In this document: positions 1 through 7,600 of the stretch, one piece after another | Numbering within the stretch: the first letter of the stretch is position 1 | Layout of the letters: each line of letters starts with the position of its first letter | Assembly (NCBI GenBank): GCA_002336725.1 | Contig: DDEO01000059.1 | Location: 206 to 18,514, forward strand | Direction: 5' to 3' | Length of the DNA: 18,309 nt | Origin: Bacteroidetes bacterium UBA1952 | Lineage (GTDB): Bacteria > Bacteroidota > Bacteroidia > Chitinophagales > Chitinophagaceae | The notes under the pieces: model-generated | The model's input: only the letters and a program-made list of their open reading frames with translations | Told to the model about the DNA's origin: nothing | Databases searched by the model: none | Position numbers and translations under genes: made by a program

Positions 1-20
1 TACCGCTGCTCTACCTCGCG
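1..20 (-). tRNA. 5' end of a tRNA gene, probably initiator tRNA-fMet (partial, cut by window edge)
   Basis: Read on the minus strand the first 20 bases are CGCGAGGTAGAGCAGCGGTA. This fits a tRNA 5' part: a 7-nt acceptor strand (CGCGAGG), TA at positions 8-9, D-stem GAGC and the start of a D-loop with GGTA. A GAGC D-stem 5' strand and a 5'-terminal C are typical of bacterial initiator tRNA; elongator tRNAs usually have GCTC there. A good -7 promoter box lies 9 nt upstream. The anticodon is outside the window, so the isotype is inferred. Confidence 0.72.
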
Positions 21-29
21 ATGAGAGTG

Positions 30-62
30 CAAATATACGGCGGCCTTTTTCGTTTTTCCAAA
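30..62 (-). promoter_or_regulatory. Bacteroidota-type promoter for the tRNA gene
   Basis: On the minus strand TATATTTG (37 down to 30) matches the -7 consensus TAnnTTTG exactly. A TTTG (62 down to 59) lies 21 nt upstream, as expected for the -33 element. The predicted transcript would begin a few bases before the tRNA 5' end at position 20. The element shares the short divergent region with the era promoter. Confidence 0.6.
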
Positions 63-81
63 AAAATCTTTTCCGAAAGGC

Positions 82-89
82 TACTTTTG
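82..89 (+). promoter_or_regulatory. -7 promoter element of era
   Basis: TACTTTTG matches TAnnTTTG and ends 5 nt before the era ATG at 95. Transcription would then start at or just before the start codon, giving a leaderless or nearly leaderless mRNA. No clean -33 TTTG is visible; a run of T at 53-57 is the nearest candidate. Confidence 0.45.
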
Positions 90-94
90 GCGTT

Positions 95-976
95 ATGTCA
101 GACTTTAAAGCCGGTTTCGTCAACATCTTCGGGCCGCCCAACGCCGGAAAATCCACGCTGCTCAACGCGCTGCTCGGCGAGCAACTGGTGGCTGTTTCCC
201 ACAAAGTGCAAACCACCCGCCACCGCATCGTTGGGATTCTCAACGAAGAGAACTACCAAATCATCTTCTCCGATACGCCGGGCATCATTGAGCCGAAATA
301 CAAACTCCATCAAAAGATGATGATGAGCGTGAAATCGGCGCTCGAAGATGCCGACGTGGCCGTGCTGATGGCCGACATCACCGCCGACCCGGCAGAATTT
401 GACCTCATCCGCGACACGCTCCGCCTCAAAGCACCGGTCATCTTCCTGCTCAATAAAACCGACCTGCTCCAATCGCCCGCCGAAGTGGAAGCCCGCACGG
501 CCTTCTATCAACAGCGGTTTCCGGAATGGAAGACACTGCCGGTATCTGCGAAGAACGGCAGCGGACTGAAGGAACTGATTCCGATGATTCTGGAGCGCCT
601 GCCCGAAGCGCCGGCCTATTATCCCGATGACAGCATCAGCGACCGGCCGGTGCGCTTCTTCGTCTCCGAAATCATCCGCGAGCAAATCTTCCACCTCTAT
701 GGCGAAGAAATCCCGTACCACGCCGCCGTGCTGATTCAGGCTTTTGAAGAAAAATCCACCCTGACGGTCATCAAAGCCGACATCATCGTGAGCCGCGAAA
801 CCCAAAAAATGATTCTGCTGGGCAAAGGCGGAGCTATGATTAAAAAACTCGGCATCCAAAGCCGCGAAAAAATCGAAGCCTTTATCGACCGCAAAGTCCA
901 CCTTGAACTGTTCGTGAAAGTGCGGCCCAAATGGCGCGACAATGACACGTATCTGCGGGAATATGGATACCAATAG
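95..976 (+). CDS. era: GTPase Era
   Basis: Era is an essential GTPase that binds the 3' end of 16S rRNA and helps assemble the 30S ribosomal subunit. The 293-residue protein has all G motifs: G1 GPPNAGKS (13-20), G3 DTPG (60-63), G4 NKTD (120-123) and G5 SAK (151-153). The KH RNA-binding domain in the C-terminal third contains its GKGG loop (243-246). Length and motif order are normal for the family. The start is the ATG at 95, because the glycine-rich G1 loop then sits at the usual distance from the N-terminus. It stands alone, divergent from the tRNA gene, and its promoter box is only 5 nt upstream. The 291-residue open frame on the opposite strand is a shadow. Confidence 0.97.
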   Translation: MSDFKAGFVNIFGPPNAGKSTLLNALLGEQLVAVSHKVQTTRHRIVGILNEENYQIIFSDTPGIIEPKYKLHQKMMMSVKSALEDADVAVLMADITADPAEFDLIRDTLRLKAPVIFLLNKTDLLQSPAEVEARTAFYQQRFPEWKTLPVSAKNGSGLKELIPMILERLPEAPAYYPDDSISDRPVRFFVSEIIREQIFHLYGEEIPYHAAVLIQAFEEKSTLTVIKADIIVSRETQKMILLGKGGAMIKKLGIQSREKIEAFIDRKVHLELFVKVRPKWRDNDTYLREYGYQ

Positions 977-980
977 TATG

Positions 981-1015
981 TGTCATGTGTCATGTTTCAT
1001 GTTTCATGTTTCATG
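981..1015 (+). repeat. Heptamer tandem array, five copies of TGTCATG/TTTCATG
   Basis: Directly after the era stop are five 7-bp units: TGTCATG at 981 and 988, then TTTCATG at 995, 1002 and 1009. It is a short simple-sequence array in the 3' flank of era. The copy number may vary between strains; no function is evident. Confidence 0.85.
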
Positions 1016-1100
1016 GTGGCGCGAAGACTCTGCATTTCAGAATATTTCAACACTATCCAACCCCATAGACTTTTACATAACGAAGCGGAAGTCTCCAATA

Positions 1101-1420
1101 CCGCAACCGCGGGCATCCAATTCTCCAATAGCGAAGTTGTCCAATTCTCCAATGGCCGCAGGCTGTCCAATTCCCCAATGGCTTTAGCCGTCCAATAGCG
1201 AAGCTGTCCAATTCCCCAATGGCCGCAGGCTGTCCAATTCTCCAATGGCTTTAGCCGTCCAATAGCGAAGCTGTCCAATTCTCCAATGGCCGCAGGCTGT
1301 CCAATTCTCCAATGGCTTTAGCCGTCCAATAGCGAAGCTGTCCAATTCTACCATAAGCCGAAGGCTCCAACAACGCGAAGCGTGTCCAACGGCACGAAGT
1401 GCGTCCAACGCCCGAAGGGC
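1101..1420 (+). repeat. Mini-hairpin array: about 15 small stem-loops spaced by TCCAA-type linkers, including a 67-bp tandem repeat
   Basis: This gene-free stretch is filled with tiny inverted repeats. The 9-mer TCCAATAGC recurs at 1124, 1191, 1258 and 1325, exactly 67 bp apart. Each 67-bp unit carries three hairpins: AGC-GAA-GCT, GGCC-GCA-GGCT and GGC-TTTA-GCC, joined by TCCAAT or TCCAATTCTCCAAT. Beyond the tandem part the same design continues with new stems: AGCC-GAA-GGCT (1356-1366), ACGC-GAA-GCGT (1373-1383), GCAC-GAA-GTGC (1392-1402) and GCCC-GAA-GGGC (1410-1420). At the other end lies CCGC-AACC-GCGG (1101-1112). Open frames running through the array are not credible genes, because 67 is not a multiple of three and the next gene has a clear start outside it. 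If transcribed it would form part of the leader of the symporter gene at 1436. Confidence 0.9.
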
Positions 1421-1435
1421 TTTCCAACTCTCTCC

Positions 1436-2824
1436 ATGTCTATTCACAAAAACCCGCAGACGCGCAAAAGCCGCCTGACGCTCTATATCTTCATCGCGCT
1501 GGTTTTGGGCATTGCCCTCGGCACAGTGCTGAACTACACCTGGCTGGCCCCCGACAATGCGCAACGGGCCGCACTGGAACAGAAAACCACGCTCTATACC
1601 CAAAAGCTGAGCGCGCTGGACTCTACCACGGCCGCTTATCACTCCGTGGCCGCCCAGCGCGACCTCGTCCGGCAGGAAGCGCAGGGCATCTCTAAAAGCA
1701 TCGACGACAAAGTAGGGCCGTTTATGCTGCTGGCCGACCTTTTCTTGCGACTTATCAAAATGATTGTGGCCCCGCTGGTTTTTTCTACCCTCGTGGTAGG
1801 CGTGGCGCGGCTGGGCGACATCCGCGCGGTGGGCCGCATTGGCGGAAAAACGCTCTTGTGGTTTTTCGGCGCTTCCTTGCTGAGTTTGTTGCTTGGCATG
1901 GTGCTGGTCAATGCGTTTCAGCCCGGCAGCAGGCTGAACCTGCCGCTGCCCGCCGCAGACGTACAGACCGGCGTTTCTGCCGCCTCGCTCAACCTGCGCG
2001 ATTTTCTGTATCATATGGTTCCGGCCTCGGTGATAGATGCGATGGCCAAAAACGAGATTCTGCAAATCGTGATTTTTGCGGTGCTCTTTGGCATTGCTAC
2101 GGCGGCGATTGGCGAAAAGGGCGAGAAAATAACCGATTTTTTTGATTCGGCATCGCACGTCATTCTCAAGATGACGAGCTATGTGATGAACACCGCGCCG
2201 GTAGCTGTGTTTGGCGCCATGGTGGCCGTGGTGGCCAAGCAGGGGCCGTCTATCCTCAAAACCTATTCCATCTTCATTGGCGAGTTTTACCTCAGCCTCG
2301 GCGTTTTGTGGGCGTTTCTGATTGGCATCGGCTTCCTGGTCATTGGCCGGCGCGTGTTTGCGCTGCTGGGGCGCATCAAAGAGCCGGCGCTGCTGGCCTT
2401 TTCCACCTCGTCGAGCGAGGCCGCTTTTCCGCAAACGATGACCGAGCTGGAACGCTTCGGCTGCCCGCCCAAAATCGTTTCTTTCGTCTTGCCGCTGGGC
2501 TATTCTTTCAATCTCGACGGCTCGATGATGTATATGACCTTCGCCACGCTCTTCATTGCGCAGAGCTATGGCATCCATTTGCCCCTCGGCGTGCAGCTTT
2601 CGATGTTGCTGGTTTTATTGCTCACTTCCAAGGGCATTGCCGGTGTTCCGCGCGCCTCTTTGGTGGTGATTGCCGGCACGCTGGCGACCTTTAAAATTCC
2701 GGAAGCGGGGCTGGCACTTTTGCTTGGAATCGACCCGTTGCTGGATATGGGGCGCTCGGCCACCAACGTGCTGGGCAACTCTATTGCGGCGGCGGCAGTA
2801 ACTAAATGGGAGAAAATGGATTAA
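1436..2824 (+). CDS. Dicarboxylate/amino acid:cation symporter (DAACS family, GltP/DctA-like)
   Basis: This inner-membrane secondary transporter is expected to take up an acidic amino acid or a C4-dicarboxylate with H+ or Na+. The 462-residue protein carries the family signatures: the serine-rich hairpin TSSSEAAFP (324-332), FNLDGS (358-363, the usual NMDGT region), the second hairpin SKGIAGVPRAS (398-408) and GIDPLLDMGRSATNVLGN (431-448, with the substrate- and cation-binding Asp, Arg and Asn). Residues 38-92 form an unusually long polar loop after the first membrane segment, rich in Ala, Gln, Glu and Leu and possibly coiled-coil. The ATG at 1436 is chosen because the next residues are a basic cytoplasmic tail and then a membrane helix; a longer frame from 1382 would translate hairpin repeats. 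DedA follows after 25 bp. The substrate is not determinable. Confidence 0.93.
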   Translation: MSIHKNPQTRKSRLTLYIFIALVLGIALGTVLNYTWLAPDNAQRAALEQKTTLYTQKLSALDSTTAAYHSVAAQRDLVRQEAQGISKSIDDKVGPFMLLADLFLRLIKMIVAPLVFSTLVVGVARLGDIRAVGRIGGKTLLWFFGASLLSLLLGMVLVNAFQPGSRLNLPLPAADVQTGVSAASLNLRDFLYHMVPASVIDAMAKNEILQIVIFAVLFGIATAAIGEKGEKITDFFDSASHVILKMTSYVMNTAPVAVFGAMVAVVAKQGPSILKTYSIFIGEFYLSLGVLWAFLIGIGFLVIGRRVFALLGRIKEPALLAFSTSSSEAAFPQTMTELERFGCPPKIVSFVLPLGYSFNLDGSMMYMTFATLFIAQSYGIHLPLGVQLSMLLVLLLTSKGIAGVPRASLVVIAGTLATFKIPEAGLALLLGIDPLLDMGRSATNVLGNSIAAAAVTKWEKMD

Positions 2825-2849
2825 AGGCGGTAATTTGCCGCCCGTTATC

Positions 2850-3572
2850 ATGGAAAAAGGCATTATTCAGCAATTCATCGAGTGGATTATTCACAACGGC
2901 GGCATTTATGTCCTGTTGTTAATCGTTTTTGCCGAAACCGGCCTTTTCGTGGGCTTTTTTCTGCCCGGCGATTCGCTCTTATTTGCTGCAGGCATCTACG
3001 CCGAAGAATTGGCGGCTACGTTTTTCAATTCCCACTGGTCGGTGGTGATGATTGCCGTAGCGTTGTCGTCTATCCTGGGCAGTTATGTAGGCTATTGGTT
3101 TGGGCAGAAATACGGCGCAAAGCTGTATCAGCGGAAAGACAATCTTCTTTTTAAGAAAAAGCACTTGCGCAGTGCGCAGGAGTTTTATGAGAAGCATGGC
3201 AAGGCCACGGTTGTCCTGTCCAAATTCCTGCCTATCATCCGCACGTTTGCGCCCATTGTGGCCGGTATGGTGGGTATGGAGCGCAGGTCGTTTACGGCTT
3301 CCAACGTTCTTGGCTCGGTGTTGTGGGTGGGTTCTATGATGCTGGGCGGCCACTTCTTGCAGGGCTGGGTGGAGAAGCAATTTGGCTATTCGCTGAAAGA
3401 CCACATTGAGGCCATTGCCATTGTGATTGTGGCCATTACAACACTGCCGGTACTCTTTAAGATGTTTTTCTCCAAAAAGAAAACACCGGTGCTGGAAGTA
3501 ACCGAAGATATTATTGAGGATAAGTTTAAAATAAACCTTCCCGATACCGACGACCCGCGCAACAGCGCATAG
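2850..3572 (+). CDS. DedA family (VTT domain) membrane protein
   Basis: DedA proteins are inner-membrane proteins of the VTT/SNARE-associated family; some members are linked to lipid-carrier flipping and membrane homeostasis. The 240-residue protein has the typical N-terminal re-entrant motif with an acidic residue then PGD (ETGLFVGFFLPGDSLLF, 29-45). It also has GYWFGQKYG (81-89) and the conserved arginine segment KFLPIIRTFAPIVAGM (125-140). Hydrophobic segments lie near 18-50, 63-85, 150-170 and 188-206, followed by a charged tail. The ATG at 2850 is preferred over an in-frame TTG at 2835, which would add five residues of no visible value. It lies 25 bp after the symporter stop, so co-transcription is plausible. 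The exact substrate is unknown. Confidence 0.93.
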   Translation: MEKGIIQQFIEWIIHNGGIYVLLLIVFAETGLFVGFFLPGDSLLFAAGIYAEELAATFFNSHWSVVMIAVALSSILGSYVGYWFGQKYGAKLYQRKDNLLFKKKHLRSAQEFYEKHGKATVVLSKFLPIIRTFAPIVAGMVGMERRSFTASNVLGSVLWVGSMMLGGHFLQGWVEKQFGYSLKDHIEAIAIVIVAITTLPVLFKMFFSKKKTPVLEVTEDIIEDKFKINLPDTDDPRNSA

Positions 3573-3722
3573 GATTTTTCCGGAAATGCACGAGAACCAA
3601 GCCCCAAAATGGATGGATAATTTCCGGAAACCGATGCTTTTTTTCCGGAAAATCAGCTTTATTAACGCGCTGGTTTTCCGGAATTTTTGTTCTTCTCCCT
3701 TTCTCCCCAAACCCCAAAGCCG
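3573..3722. other. Gap with four TTCCGGAA palindromes
   Basis: This 150-bp gap between the DedA and thioredoxin-like genes contains four perfect TTCCGGAA octamers starting at 3578, 3622, 3643 and 3676, most inside longer TTTCCGGAAA-type palindromes. The first begins six bases after the DedA stop. No gene, clear terminator or consensus promoter was recognised. The cluster may be a protein-binding region or a spreading repeat. Confidence 0.8.
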
Positions 3723-4322
3723 ATGTTCCAAAAATTCCTGACCGCCGAGAATTCTTTCACCTTTGAGACCTTTTACCACTATTGCGAATTGCTGGCGGCC
3801 GAAGGGCGCACAAGCGGGCCGGAGCAATCGGATTTCCTGATTCATTTTACGAAGCTCAATTTTCAGCGCATGAAACGCTGGAGCCGGACAGTCTTGCTGC
3901 AGGAAGCAACGCTGCTGGCCGCGCAAAATGCGCGTCGGCAATGCTGGTTTGTGATTACCGAAGCCTGGTGTGGCGACAGCGCCCAAAACCTGCCGGTGCT
4001 GGCTAAAATCGCCGAAGCGGGCGGCGAAAACATAACCCTCCGAATCGTGCTGCGCGACGAGCATCCGGAGCTGATAGAAGCCTATCTGACCAACGGCGGC
4101 AAAAGCATTCCCAAGCTGGTTTCTTTTGATGCGGAGAGCGGCGAAGAATTATTTGTGTGGGGCCCGCGCCCTGCCGGCGCAACGGTACTTTTTACCGACT
4201 GGAAAACCAACCCGAATGGCCGCGATTTTGAAGCCTTTGAGAAGGAGTTGCATACCTGGTATGCGGGGGATAAAGGGGAAGAAGTGCAGACGGAGATTAG
4301 GCTGCATATCAGCAATGCATAA
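3723..4322 (+). CDS. Thioredoxin-fold protein with single active-site cysteine (Thioredoxin_9-like)
   Basis: The 199-residue protein resembles a Bacteroidota thioredoxin-like family in which an N-terminal helical part (FYHYCELLAAEGRTSGPEQS, 18-37) precedes a thioredoxin fold. The active-site region is ITEAWCGDSAQ (78-88): Cys83 occupies the first position of the redox motif, and the usual second Cys is Ser86. The cis-proline loop is SIPKL (128-132), followed by WGPRPAG (146-152). No signal peptide is visible, so a cytoplasmic protein is expected. The single cysteine argues against classic dithiol-disulfide exchange; a monothiol or peroxidase-like role is possible but not shown. The ATG at 3723 is preferred to an in-frame TTG at 3687, since the added residues are low-complexity. 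It is separated from dedA by 150 bp. Confidence 0.85.
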   Translation: MFQKFLTAENSFTFETFYHYCELLAAEGRTSGPEQSDFLIHFTKLNFQRMKRWSRTVLLQEATLLAAQNARRQCWFVITEAWCGDSAQNLPVLAKIAEAGGENITLRIVLRDEHPELIEAYLTNGGKSIPKLVSFDAESGEELFVWGPRPAGATVLFTDWKTNPNGRDFEAFEKELHTWYAGDKGEEVQTEIRLHISNA

Positions 4323-4440
4323 GCTGTAAAAAGCAATCTTTCCGGAAAAGGGTTCTTCGGAGGGTAAGTAGAAGGCGTTCCTATCCCCGATGCACCGGTT
4401 ACAAGCCATCTGTTTAAAAGCAGAGAACAAGGTAGGAAAT

Positions 4441-4468
4441 AGCATTTCGAATGCTGAATGAACATTCA
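4441..4468. promoter_or_regulatory. Two adjacent palindromes upstream of the susC-like gene
   Basis: AGCATT-TCG-AATGCT (4441-4455) is followed at once by TGAATG-AA-CATTCA (4455-4468), each with a perfect 6-bp stem. They share the half-site word ATTC/GAAT. They lie about 150 bp before the susC-like start and about 40 bp upstream of the candidate promoter. They could be operator sites or a weak terminator of the preceding gene; the lack of a T-tract makes terminator less likely. Confidence 0.4.
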
Positions 4469-4503
4469 TTTGTAGAATTAAATAAAAAAATTTGTGAAAG
4501 ATT

Positions 4504-4533
4504 TTTGCAAATTGCTGGGGGATTAGTAATTTG
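4504..4533 (+). promoter_or_regulatory. Candidate promoter of the susC-susD-ompA cluster
   Basis: TTTG at 4504-4507 is followed 19 nt later by TAATTTG at 4527-4533, which is the -7 consensus TAnnTTTG less one base. The surrounding DNA is clearly AT-rich. Transcription would begin near 4538, leaving a leader of about 75 nt before the ATG at 4614. Confidence 0.35.
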
Positions 4534-4613
4534 GTAACGTTTTATTGGCGTATGCAGGCTTATGCGCCACATCTCTTCCTCATTATTTCCACTCTTTCCC
4601 TGACAAATTGCTT

Positions 4614-7600
4614 ATGAAAAAAAATGCAATTGCCCTGGCTGCATTTATGGCTGCCGGCATTCATGCGGCAGTTGCCCAAACCAGAACGGTTTCGGGCAAG
4701 GTCGTAGATGAAAAAAACGAGCCGTATATCGGTGCCACAGTGGTCGTAAAAGGTACTACATCGGGCACTCAAACGGATGCCGACGGTAACTTTACGCTGA
4801 CTGCACCAGCGGGCGCGACCCTTGTTATCCGGGCCGTCGGCTATAACGATCAGGAGATATCTGCCGACGGAAATCTGGCCCGGATTCGCCTTACGAGCAA
4901 CGTAAAAGCGTTGAACGAAACGGTTGTTACGGCCCTTGGCATCCGCAAAGAGAAAAAGCGGGTGGGCTACACAGCTACCGATATCTCCGGCGAAACCCTG
5001 GAGCGCAGCGTGGAGCAAAACGTAGTAGAGGCGCTCGCAGCCAAAGCGCCCGGCACGCAGGTAACCGGCAGCGCCGGCACGCCCGGCGCTTCGGCCAAGA
5101 TATTGCTGCGCGGCAATACCTCGCTGTCGGGCGACAATCAGCCGCTGTTTGTAGTGGATGGCATCCCGTTTGACAATTCCACTGCCCAGCCGGTTGCAGG
5201 CGACAATCCGTTTAACCAAGATCTGTCGGGCGTAAACGAATCCAACCGCGCCATCGACATCAACCCTAACGACGTAGAGTCGGTAACGGTATTGCGCGGG
5301 CCGGCGGCGGCGGCGCTCTATGGCGCTCGCGGCGGTAACGGCGCTATCATCATCACCACCAAGAAAGGCCGCTACGGCCAGAAGCGCCTTGGCGTGAATG
5401 TAAGCACAGGCGTAAACATTTTTGAGGTCAATAAACTGCCCAACCTCCAGAATAAATACATCCAGGGAAATAACGGCAAATTCAGCAACCTTACCCCGAA
5501 CAGCTGGGGACCTCGTGCCGATACGGCGGGTATGCCGATTTTTGACAACCCCAAAAAGTTTTTCCAGACCGGCGTAGAGTGGACCAACAACGTATCGCTG
5601 GACGGCGGCAGCGAGAAATCCATCTTCCGGCTGGGCTTTGGTAATACATCCAACAAGGGGGTCGTCCCGAGTTCGCGGTTTGACCGCTTCAACGTGAATT
5701 TCTCCGGCGAAACCAAACTCGCCGATTGGCTGAAAGTGGGCGCTATCGCCAACTATGTGAACTCCTCGGCTACACGGGTGCAGAACGGCTCCAACGTGGG
5801 CGGTATTATGCTTACGCTGCTGCGTGCGCCGATCAACTACAACAGCGATTACTATATCGACTCGGTAACGGGCAAGCAGGTGCAGTACTTCAGCGTGTAT
5901 GACAACCCGCGCTTTACCACCGAGCGCAACCCTTATACCGATGTTACCAACCGTGTTTACGGTAGCTTCTATACCAACATTGATTTTACGCCTTCGCTGA
6001 GCCTGAACTGGCGGCTTGGGGCGGATAATTACACCACCAGTTCGCGTCAGATTTATGACATTGGCTCCCGCGCTAATGGAGGCATCCCCGGCAAAGGCGA
6101 AGTATCCTACAATCAGAGTACTTACACCCAGGTATATTCCGACCTTATCCTTCGGTATAACAAGCAGCTTTCTGCCGACTTTGATGTGAGCGCGCTTGCA
6201 GGCTACAACGTCTGGGACAATAAGGCCGGCAGCACCTACGAGCGGGGACGCAACCTGCAGATTGCAGATAACTACAACCTGGCGAACACCAGCTCGCTGT
6301 ATGCCAGCAATAGTGCTTCCTACCTGCGTACACAGGGTGCCTACAGCGAAGTAACCGTAGGCTACCGCTCGCGCCTGTTTGCCACTATCTCTGGCCGCTC
6401 TGACTGGAGCACGGCCTTTGGGAAGGGCGGACGTTCTACCTTCTATCCGAAGGCAGAGATGGCGTGGGTATTCTCCGAGTCAATTAAGCGCAACAATATT
6501 CTTTCCTACGGTAAAATTCGCGCCGCTTATGCCGACGTAGGCAACGGGATAGATGTTTATACCTACAGCCAGCGGCCCTTTGCCTACTACACCCAGCCCT
6601 TTATCACCGACGGCTATACGGACGGCAACAGCTTTCCATACCTCGGACAGGCCGGCTACGCGGTAAGCAATACCCGCTATCCCGGCGGGCTGGTGCCGGC
6701 ACACACCGAAGGCATTGAGGCGGGTCTGGAATTGCGTTTGTTCCGCAACCGCCTGAATTTTGAGGCTACCGTTTACCGGCAGATCACCAGCGACAACCTG
6801 ATTGCCAAGCCGGTTGCAGGCAGCACTGGTTTCCAGGCAGAATATGTAAATGCCGGAGAAGTGCAGAACCAGGGTATAGAGCTGTCCTTAAATGCTGATG
6901 TGGTTAAAACCCGCGACTTTACCTGGAACCTGGGCGGCAACTTTTCCAAAAACGTATCCAAGGTCCTGAGCCTGACACCGGGCGTTTCAGAAATCTCTCT
7001 GGAATCGGGCTTTTCACAGATGGGTTCCTACGCCATCGTGGGACAGCCCTACGGCGTGTTTTATGGCACCGCCTGGAAGCGTAATGATAAGGGGCAGTTG
7101 CTGCTCGACTCGATGGGCCGCGCACAGGTAGCTGAAAAAACCAAAAACCTGGGCAATCCCAATCCGGACTGGCTGATGAACCTTTCCACAACCGTGAACT
7201 ACAAAGGTTTTTATGCCAGCGCACTGCTCGACATCCGCCACGGCGGTTACATCTGGAACGGCACTTATGCACGCCTCAACAACATCGGGCGTACCGAAGA
7301 ATCTGCTGACCGCGAGCACCAATACCTGATCCAAGGCGTTTATGATTCTTCCATTGCGCGGGCAGGCGAGGGTGGAAAGGACAACAAAGATTCCGTATCT
7401 GCCAACTATTATTATCGCACGTTTAAGGGAGATGCGGGTGCAAATGCCGCCGAAAACGCCATTCAGAACGGCGGTTGGATACGCCTGCGTAGCCTGAACG
7501 TTGGCTATCGCTTCAACATTGGCAACCAGGGCCGCCTGCGTCAGTTCAACTATATCGACCTGAGCGTTACCGGGCGCAACCTGTTCCTGATTACCGATTA

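Noticed and set aside
1115..1350. CRISPR-like or coding repeat at the mini-hairpin array
   Set aside because: The 67-bp period contains no unique spacers and is not a multiple of three; translation gives low-complexity peptides and the real gene starts at 1436.
1184..2578. 464-residue open frame on the minus strand
   Set aside because: It lies antisense to the symporter, whose family motifs are clear, and begins inside the hairpin repeat; composition is His/Arg/Gln-rich as expected for a shadow frame.
2979..4064. 361-residue open frame on the minus strand
   Set aside because: It is antisense to dedA and the thioredoxin-like gene and spans the gap between them; no family features were seen.
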